The notes below the pieces were generated by a model, which had not been told where the DNA came from, ran no database searches, and was given only the letters and a program-made list of their open reading frames with translations. 64,000 bases of DNA from Thiothrix subterranea (GTDB lineage: Bacteria > Pseudomonadota > Gammaproteobacteria > Thiotrichales > Thiotrichaceae), in contig NZ_CP133217.1 of assembly GCF_030930995.1 (NCBI RefSeq), forward strand, positions 1 through 64,000, written 5' to 3'. This document shows, piece by piece, positions 17,169-24,410 of this stretch; the first letter of the stretch is position 1, and every line of letters begins with the position of its first letter. The position numbers were made by a program, and so were the translations under genes.

Positions 17169-18067
17169 CTCAAGCAAACGCAATTCTGGGCTTATTAGCA
17201 CAAACTTCCATCCACGCAGGCACGGGTTCAAATACTGGCGTTATTGATCTGCCGATTCAGCGTGAGGGGCATAACGGCTACCCGTGCATTTTCGGCTCAA
17301 GTATGAAAGGTGCTTTGCGCACCCGTGCTGAAGCCCAATATGGCAAAGATAACAACAGCGTAAAATTTGTATTTGGCCCTGATACCAATAATGCCAGTGA
17401 CCATGCAGGCGCGATTATGGTCAGTGATGCGCGTTTGTTGCTCTTACCGATTCGCTCGCTTACCTCACAATTCAAATGGGTCACATGCCCAGCAGTGCTC
17501 CAACGCTATCAAAATGACGCAGAACGGTTTGGGCAAAAAACAGAATTTGGTGATATTACCGAAAAACTCACAGAGAGTAAGGCTCTGATCTCCATGCAAG
17601 CTAAGGCGGGTAACTTGTTCCTTGAAGAATACCGTTTCACGGCAACCCAGTATGATTTAGGCAAGATCATTATCGCTCTTGCCAAACTCATGGGAACGGC
17701 TGATGCAGAAACTGCTTTGCAAGAGCAGTTGGTAATCGTCAGTAATGATATGTTCGCACACCTCTGCCAACACGCCACGCCCGTGAATGCACACATTGCG
17801 ATTGATTCTGAAACGAAAACCGTGCGCAGCGGGGCGTTATGGTACGAAGAAACTTTGCCGCCGGAAACCTTGTTGTACGTTGGTTTATCCGCCGCTTCGG
17901 TTAGAAAACCAAAAACAGAGAAAGGGGATTTACCCAAGGATGAGTCTGCACAATGGGTTTTGAATGCAGTGACAGGTTTATTTACTAACAAGCCGTGGTT
18001 GCAAGTGGGGGGCAACGAAACCGTCGGTATGGGCTGGTGCGCGGTCAAAGCACTGGGGGGTAAATAA
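17165..18067 (+). CDS. cmr4: type III-B Cmr4 (RAMP backbone, target RNA nuclease)
   Basis: A 300-residue RAMP protein. The conserved N-terminal part SIHAGTGSNTGVIDLPIQRE carries Asp28, the position of the catalytic aspartate in characterised Cmr4 proteins, so periodic target-RNA cleavage should be intact. The segment IFGSSMKGALRTRAE is the RAMP glycine motif, and GGNETVGMGWCAVK closes the fold. Several copies form the backbone along the crRNA. Overlaps cmr3 by four bases and cmr5 by one base. Confidence 0.94.
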   Translation: MTQANAILGLLAQTSIHAGTGSNTGVIDLPIQREGHNGYPCIFGSSMKGALRTRAEAQYGKDNNSVKFVFGPDTNNASDHAGAIMVSDARLLLLPIRSLTSQFKWVTCPAVLQRYQNDAERFGQKTEFGDITEKLTESKALISMQAKAGNLFLEEYRFTATQYDLGKIIIALAKLMGTADAETALQEQLVIVSNDMFAHLCQHATPVNAHIAIDSETKTVRSGALWYEETLPPETLLYVGLSAASVRKPKTEKGDLPKDESAQWVLNAVTGLFTNKPWLQVGGNETVGMGWCAVKALGGK

Positions 18068-18513
18068 TGCAAACCATCCAACAACAACGGGCAGCGTATG
18101 CCCTTAAAGCTGTACAAAATGCCGCAGAAGACCAAAGCATTCATAGCGAATATAAGAGCTATGCTTCTAATTTGCCAGCGATGATTCATATGAATGGTTT
18201 AGGTCAGGCTATTGCATTTTTCAAAGCAAAAAGCGCACCAGAAAAACCACCCCAACAACGCAACGCAAAAGAAAAAGCCTATTTCTCACTTTATGAAATG
18301 CTTTCTGATTGGTTATGTTCTAAGGGTGATTTAATTACCCCAATGCCGTTGCAACCTTATCATCGTCATAATGATGTACTGAATGGCATTACATCAGAAG
18401 ATATGCACACCTACCGCTTTGCTCAAGCCGAAGCACAAGCCCTGATGGATTGGGTGAAAAAGTTTGCTAAAGCCTTTATGACGGATGATGATAATGGGGA
18501 GCAGCAACAATGA
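18067..18513 (+). CDS. cmr5: type III-B Cmr5 small subunit
   Basis: A 148-residue, mostly helical protein. The opening QQQRAAYALKAVQNA and KSYASNLPAMIHMNGLGQAIAFFKAK match the Cmr5 small subunit (yxSxaxxLPxmIxxNGLgqtlAF). Cmr5 forms the inner filament that contacts target RNA and Cas10. Its ATG shares a base with the cmr4 stop codon and it overlaps cmr6 by four bases. Confidence 0.93.
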   Translation: MQTIQQQRAAYALKAVQNAAEDQSIHSEYKSYASNLPAMIHMNGLGQAIAFFKAKSAPEKPPQQRNAKEKAYFSLYEMLSDWLCSKGDLITPMPLQPYHRHNDVLNGITSEDMHTYRFAQAEAQALMDWVKKFAKAFMTDDDNGEQQQ

Positions 18514-19655
18514 CAGCACCTTTATATGTTGAATTACAAACAGAGCCACCTGAAATAACCAGTAAAGGTAATCGCGGACTGTGGTTTGAACGATTTTTCA
18601 ACCAATACAAAGACCAACAACAGTGGGCAAATCCCAAACCTGATAGTGCTGCTAATGCAACATGGCTAAAGAATCACTTCAATAACAATACTAATCGAGT
18701 AGTAGGCGATGACAAACAGCTTGCCGCTCATGCACAAGCCCAAATGCAGTTAGCCGCAAGCCTGCAAGGCCAAAGCCATATATTCAAAGCCAGTTGGCAC
18801 TTTGTCACAGGCATGGGCAATCCACATCCGGTAGAAAACGGTTTTGCATGGCATCCAACCTTGGGTGTGCCCTATTTGACGGGTGCTGCGGTTAAAGGTC
18901 TGGTGCGTAGTTACATTGAAAATAACCTTTGCACTGACGATGATTCGGGGAATCCCGATAAACTAAAGCTCTTACTGGATTGGTTTGGCAGTATTGATAA
19001 ATCTCCCGATGTGAATAAAGGTAAAATCCAAGCAGGCAACCTGATTTTCTTTGATGCGTTGCCTATCAAACCCGTGACACTAGGTGTGGACATTATGACC
19101 CCGCACATGGGTAAGTGGTATGAGAAAGGTGGGGACATCACGGATGTTACTCGACAACCCGAAGCCGTTCCTGCTGACTGGCATGACCCTGTTCCGGTTT
19201 CATTTTTGGTGGCAAAAGAAGTAACGTTGCTGTTCAGCTTTGCGTTGCGCCAATACCCAGATGCTGACAGCAAACGCCCTGCGATTGATTTAGCCGATGT
19301 TGCGGATGTATTGAATCGCGTATTGGAACAATCAGGCGCAGGCGGCAAAACAGCAACGGGTTATGGAGAGATGATTGATCTCGAAAAGCAGGTGCAATTG
19401 GATAAAACACTGAAAGAAGCGGCATTGCTTACTGATGCAGAACGGATGGAAGGTTATCTGAAAATTAATACCCGCAATAACTCGTTGTACCTTGAACGCA
19501 GCGGGCAACAACTTGCCTTTGCTACAGGTAACAAGCCCAACGAACTGTTGGCTCTGTTGCCGGAAGCCACTGTAAAAATACTAAAAACTGGCAAAGGGGT
19601 TAAAGTAAATGCCTATGTTACCAAGAAAGAAATCTTGAAAGTCGAGCTTCATTAA
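18510..19655 (+). CDS. cmr6: type III-B Cmr6 (RAMP)
   Basis: A 381-residue RAMP protein. NRGLWFERFFNQYKD near the start, GMGNPHPVENGFAWHPTLGVPYLTGAAVKGLVRSYIE (about 105-140), GNLIFFDALP, DIMTPHMGKWYE and GAGGKTATGYGEM are characteristic of Cmr6. It caps the backbone next to Cmr1 and binds the 3' part of the crRNA. It is the last cmr gene; the next gene starts 12 bp later, so the CARF-HEPN gene is probably on the same transcript. The C-terminal 60 residues (NTRNNSLYLERSGQQLAFATGNK) form an extension beyond the RAMP core. Confidence 0.93.
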   Translation: MTAPLYVELQTEPPEITSKGNRGLWFERFFNQYKDQQQWANPKPDSAANATWLKNHFNNNTNRVVGDDKQLAAHAQAQMQLAASLQGQSHIFKASWHFVTGMGNPHPVENGFAWHPTLGVPYLTGAAVKGLVRSYIENNLCTDDDSGNPDKLKLLLDWFGSIDKSPDVNKGKIQAGNLIFFDALPIKPVTLGVDIMTPHMGKWYEKGGDITDVTRQPEAVPADWHDPVPVSFLVAKEVTLLFSFALRQYPDADSKRPAIDLADVADVLNRVLEQSGAGGKTATGYGEMIDLEKQVQLDKTLKEAALLTDAERMEGYLKINTRNNSLYLERSGQQLAFATGNKPNELLALLPEATVKILKTGKGVKVNAYVTKKEILKVELH

Positions 19656-19667
19656 AGGAATAACCCC

Positions 19668-20840
19668 ATGCGCCTAATCACCTTCCTCGGCACGGGCAAC
19701 TACGCCGAAACCCGTTACACCTTCAACGGGCAGGAATGCCAAACCCGTTACGTTGCCGCTGCGTTGGCTACTTTTCTGCAAGCCGATGAAATCACTGTGC
19801 TGGCAACGGAACAGGCGTACACCTCCCACGCGCAAGGGTTGACTGAGGAATTGGAACGTCTGCAATTGCCGCGCCCGACCATTCGCCGCATTCCTTCTGG
19901 CGGTAATACCGACGAGTTGTGGCAACAATTCGGGATCATTAGCGATGCGGTGACAGAGGGGAACGTGGCGCAGGTCAGTTTCGACATTACGCACGGGTTT
20001 CGCGCTCAACCGTTTTTTGCGGCGGCGGTGATCAACTACTTGCGTTCGACGCTCGATACTGTGCCTGCGATGCAAGCCTTTTACGGGGAATGGCGGCGGG
20101 ATGAAGCCACTTCGCCGATTTGGGACATCAGTACCTTCATTGGTTTGCTTAACTGGTCAAGCAGCCTGCAAAGTTTTATGAAAACCGGGCATGGTGCGGG
20201 TTTGGCAACGCTGGCGCGTCAGGAAAATGCGGCTATCCAAAAGGCTGGGCAAGGCGAACGCCCTAGAACCTTGGCGAGTTTGGCGGAGTCCATCCGTGCG
20301 TTTTCGGACAATATTTCCACGGTGCGTGTGCCGCAAATCATCACGGGGAAAGAGCGGGGCAGCGCCAGCGATGTACTCGCCAAGATTGCGCAAAGTGAAG
20401 CCGAAGTGCGTACCCATTTCATGCCGTTGTTCCCAGTGTTGGAACAGTTGCAAGCTAAGCTGCAAGGCATTCCGGCGGATTCGTTATTTAGCCCGCAGGG
20501 GCATCAGGCGATGCTGGAGCTGGCGAAATTGTATGTCAGCTACGAGCGTTACCCCGAAGCGGCGATTGTGTTGCGCGAAGGTTGGGTTTCGCTGTATGCA
20601 GAGACACAAGGCGCAGATGAGCAACAATTGAAATCCGATGTCCGCAACAATATGGAAAGCCGCTGGAATGCAGCCGAAGGCAAAGACTCACCAGAACGGA
20701 TTGCCGACCAGATACGCAATGTCAGAAATGACATCCAGCACGGTGGTTTTAAGGAAAAAGATGCGCGTAACCCTGCGAACAGTTTGATTCGAGACTTGCA
20801 AATACTGCTCGACAAATTTGAAGCAAAACTTAAGGCGTAA
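19668..20840 (+). CDS. csx2: CARF-HEPN ribonuclease, TM1812/Csx2 (Csx1-like) family
   Basis: A 390-residue protein. The N-terminal CARF domain begins RLITFLGTGNYAETRYTF and contains the family signature SFDITHGFR (Asp-x-Thr-His-Gly at 106-110). The C-terminal HEPN domain has the RNase motif RNDIQH (Arg353, His358). Such proteins are activated by cyclic oligoadenylate and cleave RNA nonspecifically, causing dormancy or cell death after phage detection. It follows cmr6 by 12 bp with an AAGGAA ribosome site, so it is a direct effector of this Cmr complex. A second CARF-HEPN protein is at 26427. Confidence 0.92.
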   Translation: MRLITFLGTGNYAETRYTFNGQECQTRYVAAALATFLQADEITVLATEQAYTSHAQGLTEELERLQLPRPTIRRIPSGGNTDELWQQFGIISDAVTEGNVAQVSFDITHGFRAQPFFAAAVINYLRSTLDTVPAMQAFYGEWRRDEATSPIWDISTFIGLLNWSSSLQSFMKTGHGAGLATLARQENAAIQKAGQGERPRTLASLAESIRAFSDNISTVRVPQIITGKERGSASDVLAKIAQSEAEVRTHFMPLFPVLEQLQAKLQGIPADSLFSPQGHQAMLELAKLYVSYERYPEAAIVLREGWVSLYAETQGADEQQLKSDVRNNMESRWNAAEGKDSPERIADQIRNVRNDIQHGGFKEKDARNPANSLIRDLQILLDKFEAKLKA

Positions 20841-20907
20841 GTTCACTTTCGTGCAAACTATTGCGTAGTGCTATGATGGCAGCATCAAGGCAGTAACAGG
20901 AGCAGAG

Positions 20908-21273
20908 ATGATGACAAAAGTTGCAATCATGCCCGTACCTGATGGGCATGGTCATGTTTACTTCGATGCAGTTGCCGGAGAGCGGCGGGCGCGTGGCATG
21001 ACTGCGGGCGCGGCGTTGGATGCTATGAACGAACAACTGAAGTCTGATGAAAGTGCTGCGATTATTGTTTTGCAGAATTTTCGTCCTGATACGTTTTTCA
21101 GTGCAGCTCAACAACAGCGCCTTGAAGCATTGATGCAGCGTTGGCGTACCGCGAGGGATACCGGAAAAACTTTGCCTCAGCAGGAGCAGGATGAGCTGGA
21201 ACAGCTTGTCGAGCAAGAGCTGGTCGCATCAGCTAGTCGGGCAAACAGACTTAGCGGTGAGTTGAACAAATGA
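20908..21273 (+). CDS. small acidic protein coupled to an HNH nuclease
   Basis: A 121-residue protein. Start ATG 20908 (a second ATG follows at once) has an AGGAG site five bases upstream. The first half (VAIMPVPDGHGHVYFDAVAGERRARGMTAGAALDAMNEQL) suggests a small alpha/beta fold; the second half is a long charged helix with a Gln/Glu-rich stretch (LPQQEQDELEQLVEQELVA). It overlaps the HNH gene by four bases (ATGA), so they form a two-gene unit. I do not recognise the family. It could be an antitoxin-like or specificity partner of the nuclease; this is inference from coupling only. TATGAT at 20872-20877 may be its promoter. Confidence 0.6.
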   Translation: MMTKVAIMPVPDGHGHVYFDAVAGERRARGMTAGAALDAMNEQLKSDESAAIIVLQNFRPDTFFSAAQQQRLEALMQRWRTARDTGKTLPQQEQDELEQLVEQELVASASRANRLSGELNK

Positions 21274-21671
21274 ATCCCCTGTACGGGCTTATTGCGTCCA
21301 GAGCAAAACATAGGTGTGAGTACTGCCACGCGCCGGAAGTGATATTCAACTTCCCGTTTGAAGTGGAACATATTATTCCGTTAGCACTGGATGGCTCCAG
21401 TCATGGATCAAATTTGGCGCTTTCATGCCGCTCATGCAACTTGTACAAGTCCTCTCATATCAATGGTGTCGACCCTGAAACCCAACGTAAGGTTCGTTTG
21501 TTTAATCCACGCAATGATGAATGGAGTGAACATTTCATGGTAAATACAGAGACTGCGGAAATCATTGGGTTGACGGAAAATGGCAGAACAACCGTTCTTC
21601 AATTAAAAATGAACAAGCCTTCCCAGCTTGCCGCCAGAAAGCAGTGGATGCTGTTGGAACTTTTTCCGTGA
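21270..21671 (+). CDS. HNH endonuclease
   Basis: A 133-residue protein with a complete HNH/zinc motif: CEYCHAPE, then EVEHIIPLALDGSSHGSNLALSCRSCNLYKSSHI. The two CxxC pairs bind structural zinc; the paired His and the Asn of SNLAL form the beta-beta-alpha-metal catalytic site. The C-terminal half (RLFNPRNDEWSEHFMV) is common in small stand-alone HNH proteins of unknown role. It lies directly before the leader of array 2 and after the Csx2 effector. Whether it is part of CRISPR immunity is unknown. Confidence 0.85.
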   Translation: MNPLYGLIASRAKHRCEYCHAPEVIFNFPFEVEHIIPLALDGSSHGSNLALSCRSCNLYKSSHINGVDPETQRKVRLFNPRNDEWSEHFMVNTETAEIIGLTENGRTTVLQLKMNKPSQLAARKQWMLLELFP

Positions 21672-21716
21672 CTTGGATGCTTAATTTGCGATAACAATAT
21701 CAACGAAACTGCCGAA

Positions 21717-21899
21717 TAATCCTTCCCTTTCTCAAAAAATCATTGTAAAATCAGTATACTAACAGGTAAAACCTGAGCGTGTCGCTTCTTTAAAAACTTA
21801 TCTTGTCGCATTTTCGCCCAAGGCAACTTTTTATACAGTGAATTTCCTGCTAAGAGCCTCTGTAACTCATTGATTAAAAAGGCTGATTAGACACGAGCC
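21717..21899 (+). promoter_or_regulatory. leader of CRISPR array 2
   Basis: AT-rich, with ATCATTGTAAAATCA, ACCTGAGCGTGTCGCTTC, ACTTTTTATACAGTGAATTT and the proximal GATTAGACACGAGC. It matches the leader of array 3 along its whole length (about 180 bases) and that of array 1 over about 110 bases. No gene lies in the 228 bases between the HNH gene and the first repeat. Confidence 0.85.
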
Positions 21900-22770
21900 T
21901 TCTGAAGACCGCCCTGATTTAAAAGGGATTAAGACTGCGCCTGTTTCCAGCTTTTGATTTTCTTCATGGTTCTGAAGACCGCCCTGATTTAAAAGGGATT
22001 AAGACAGATTATTGGTTTTTCAATAATCCGTACAACTGTTCTGAAGACCGCCCTGATTTAAAAGGGATTAAGACGCGTCCGTGCCGTTAGTCTGTGGTTT
22101 TTCGCGTTTTCTGAAGACCGCCCTGATTTAAAAGGGATTAAGACCCTCTAACGCCAGCCCCTTCAGTTCGGGGCGGTTCTGAAGACCGCCCTGATTTAAA
22201 AGGGATTAAGACCGATAGCTTCATAGGCTTCAGCTTCCTGCATTTTCTGAAGACCGCCCTGATTTAAAAGGGATTAAGACAATTCCAATGTAAGCGAGTG
22301 CAGCTTTCCACACCTTCTGAAGACCGCCCTGATTTAAAAGGGATTAAGACTCAGATGATGGACTTTCGGTCTTAGCTGCTACCGTTCTGAAGACCGACCT
22401 GATTTAAAAGGGATTAAGACTTCGTAATGTTCGCGGGTTCTGTGTTTTGTGTGCTTTCTGAAGACCGACCTGATTTAAAAGGGATTAAGACACAGCCGAA
22501 ATTTGAAAGCATGGTCTCATCAAGAGTTCTGAAGACCGCCCTGATTTAAAAGGGATTAAGACTCAGATGATGGACTTTCGGTCTTAGCTGCTACCGTTCT
22601 GAAGACCGACCTGATTTAAAAGGGATTAAGACCTGAATGCGGCGTTGCAAGCCGATGCCAGGTTGTTCTGAAGACCGCCCTGATTTAAAAGGGATTAAGA
22701 CATTCCATCTGCCTTTAAGCGCTTTTCTTGCCGCTTCTGAAGACCGCCCTGATTTAAAAGGGATTAAGCC
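21900..22770 (+). CRISPR. CRISPR array 2: 13 repeats, 12 spacers, one spacer duplicated
   Basis: Same 36-bp repeat as array 1. Starts: 21900, 21970, 22039, 22109, 22177, 22245, 22315, 22385, 22456, 22527, 22597, 22666 and 22735. Repeats at 22385, 22456 and 22597 have GACC where others have GCCC; the last repeat ends AAGCC. The spacer at 22351-22384 is repeated exactly at 22563-22596, each followed by a variant repeat, which points to an internal duplication. Spacers are 32-35 bp. Apparent protein frames across the array are repeat artefacts. Confidence 0.97.
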
Positions 22771-22800
22771 TCTTTCATTACAAAATCTTTTAGTCCGAAC

Positions 22801-22882
22801 TAAGATTTTCAGGATTAAAAGATTTCCAAGATGCCCACTTACATCCCACTAATCCTTTAATCCTAAAAATCCCAGTTCAAGA
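22801..22882. repeat. array-distal inverted repeat, copy 1
   Basis: AAGATTTTCAGGATTAAAA and the partner CCTTTAATCCTAAAAATCCC form a long imperfect dyad of about 80 bp, followed by CAGTTCAAGACAAA. A close copy lies beyond array 3 at 32091-32172. Both are leader-distal to an array. It may end the array transcript. Nothing else is visible in the 200 bases before the next gene. Confidence 0.7.
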
Positions 22883-22970
22883 CAAAAATCAAAGAGAATA
22901 TTTATGATTAACATATTAAGTCTAAAAAACGAAGGAGATTCATAGCCTTTAACTAACTGGAGAAAAGGTT

Positions 22971-23156
22971 ATGGGGTATCTCAAAAAACCCAAAACACAC
23001 AATGAAGCAAAACTGTATTTTGATGCGATTGATCAAAATGTTAAACCTCGCGCCAAGCGCTGCCCTAAAGGTCTTGCTAATGCGTGGGATGACAAAATCA
23101 AGGCGTGTTATCACCATAAATGCTGGAAACGTCACCGTGTGACGCAATACAAATAG
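22971..23156 (+). CDS. small basic hypothetical protein
   Basis: A 61-residue protein with a good ribosome site (GGAGAAAAGG) before ATG 22971. It is rich in Lys/Arg/His and has three cysteines (KRCPKGLANAWDDKIKACYH and KCWKR), so a small metal-binding or nucleic-acid-binding role is possible but unproven. It stands alone between array 2 and the toxin-antitoxin remnant, followed by a hairpin. Similar short basic proteins are often left unannotated. I do not know the family. Confidence 0.5.
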   Translation: MGYLKKPKTHNEAKLYFDAIDQNVKPRAKRCPKGLANAWDDKIKACYHHKCWKRHRVTQYK

Positions 23157-23163
23157 TGATGCG

Positions 23164-23187
23164 CTGCATCTCCCTTCGGAGGTGCAG
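23164..23187 (+). terminator. hairpin after the small basic protein
   Basis: Stem CTGCATCTCC / GGAGGTGCAG (one G-T pair) with a CTTC loop, seven bases after the stop codon, followed by a short T run. Probable terminator, also facing the convergent PIN remnant. Confidence 0.55.
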
Positions 23188-23205
23188 TTTCACCACCTGC
23201 TATTT

Positions 23206-23518
23206 TTAAAGCATTAGCTTGCTGATAATAATGGGTGTGATGTGTGGCGGGAACTTGATCCGGTCATCATTGGTAACAAAATAATGGGCTGATATGCTGC
23301 TCATATTGCATCTGTGACCCGACATCCTGTTTCTCGAACGGTTTGACCAAACACTCTGCCAAAGTCAGCTCACTGGTGACACTGATACTGCCTGTCGCTG
23401 CAATCACTTCAAACAACGCTGTTACCTGCCCGACAAATTCGGGGTGTGCTTCCAGTGCGTAAATGAACGCATTGGCATCCAAATAAAAAATGCCCTTGCC
23501 GATGCTGCTCAGTTCCAT
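23206..23518 (-). pseudogene. PIN-domain toxin (VapC-like), internally deleted
   Basis: The first frame encodes MELSSIGKGIFYLDANAFIYALEAHPEF, the PIN N-terminal strand with a catalytic Asp, and then ELTLAECLVKPF with the conserved Glu. It stops after 83 residues at 23267, whereas PIN toxins are about 130-150. In another frame immediately downstream the typical PIN end HYFVTNDDRIKFPPH is readable (about 23290-23206). About 45 residues, including the third acidic motif, are missing, so a deletion plus frameshift has destroyed the toxin. It overlaps the antitoxin gene by 10 bp. Confidence 0.8.
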
Positions 23519-23790
23519 TCATCCCTCATCTTGCGGATAAAGTTATCGGCATCCTGCGCGGATTTGTACAGGTTGCTGCCCTTGTTCGCCCCAATCATTG
23601 CCAACAAGGGGCTGCGGGGTTGTACAGCCGGACGTTGGCTCACCGCTTGGGGAACTAACACCAGCAATCCATCCTGTTCCCGTACTTCCAGCATATCGCC
23701 TTCGTGCAGGTTGAGGCGTTTGCGCAGGGCTGCGGGAATCGTCACCTGATATTTATATTTGTGTTTTACCTGAACATAGGTCACGGGCAT
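23509..23790 (-). CDS. AbrB/MazE-type antitoxin (VapB-like)
   Basis: A 93-residue protein. The swapped-hairpin AbrB DNA-binding domain is clear at the N-terminus: VKHKYKYQVTIPAALRKRLNLHEGDMLEVREQDGLLVLVP. The C-terminal region (SAQDADNFIRKMRDEWN) would wrap the toxin. It is the partner of the decayed PIN gene and is apparently still intact. ATG 23790 is chosen; a GTG at 23793 is also possible. Such antitoxins repress their own promoter by binding upstream dyads; two TGAGTAA-type dyads lie about 100-125 bp upstream. Confidence 0.85.
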   Translation of the reverse strand: MPVTYVQVKHKYKYQVTIPAALRKRLNLHEGDMLEVREQDGLLVLVPQAVSQRPAVQPRSPLLAMIGANKGSNLYKSAQDADNFIRKMRDEWN

Positions 23791-23885
23791 CACCTAAACG
23801 TTAGAAAATTGGAAAGTCAAACTTAACCATTGAGTCTAGGCGTTTGTATGCAAGAGTCAATAAGCATTGAAGACTCATTTGTTAC

Positions 23886-23915
23886 TGAGTAAAATTACTC
23901 AACACACTGAGTAAT
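23886..23915. promoter_or_regulatory. tandem TGAGTAA/TTACTCA dyads, possible antitoxin operator
   Basis: TGAGTAAAATTACTCA (23886-23901) is a 16-bp palindrome; its right half pairs again with TGAGTAAT (23908-23915). They lie upstream of the AbrB-type antitoxin gene. Overlapping dyads are usual for autoregulated toxin-antitoxin operons. The distance of about 100 bp to the start codon leaves room for another promoter, so assignment is tentative. Confidence 0.35.
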
Positions 23916-23997
23916 TCGGAGAGCCACATGCACCAACGCCCGCAACTGGCGCAGCTTACCAGCCGTTTGCAACAACCACGCCGCCTCCTGCATCTGC

Positions 23998-24168
23998 TTG
24001 CTGGCGATTGAGGTCAAAAGCGGGCGCAATAAAGGCGTGGTTGGCTTAAACCAACACCTCGCTTTTCCACCCCTCCACCGTCTTCGCCTCACTGCTAAAA
24101 TTCACCCCCACCAACACCTTCGGGCGCGGGTCAGCACGGTATTTTTCCGCGTACCCCTTATCCTTGAT
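23998..24168. pseudogene. remnants of two truncated genes (PD-(D/E)XK/AAA-type and DUF4143-type ends)
   Basis: On the minus strand, 24168-24046 encodes an uninterrupted C-terminal tail, IKDKGYAEKYRADPRPKVLV followed by GVNFSSEAKTVEGWKSEVLV, typical of the PD-(D/E)XK nuclease domain at the end of AAA-ATPase-like proteins; a stop codon lies just before it. On the plus strand, 23998-24060 reads LAIEVKSGRNKGVVGLNQH, like the end of DUF4143 ATPases. Neither has the rest of its gene. The block 23916-24206 therefore looks like a junkyard of recombined fragments. Another minus-strand frame (23895-24092) is open but unrecognised. Confidence 0.5.
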
Positions 24169-24410
24169 CTACTGCCTTCGCTATTTATTACTCTCACGAT
24201 GGTCATGTGTGGAATTTTTCACCTGAATTAATTGAAGCACTTCAGGCAACAACGCCTCGCAGTCTTTTAGCAAACAAAGCTATGCTCAAACTTATGGGTC
24301 TATACGCTCTGGATGCAGATGGGGAAAGAGATATGCATCTGGATTATTTATGCGAAGTTGATTTATCCCAAGAAGATTACATAATCAGGCTGAGTGAGTG
24401 GGGCAAAGGA

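Noticed and set aside
22637-22852. Open frame across array 2 with a repeated SEDRPDLKGIK motif
   Set aside because: It is the translation of CRISPR repeats; the period is that of the repeat-spacer unit and there is no ribosome site.
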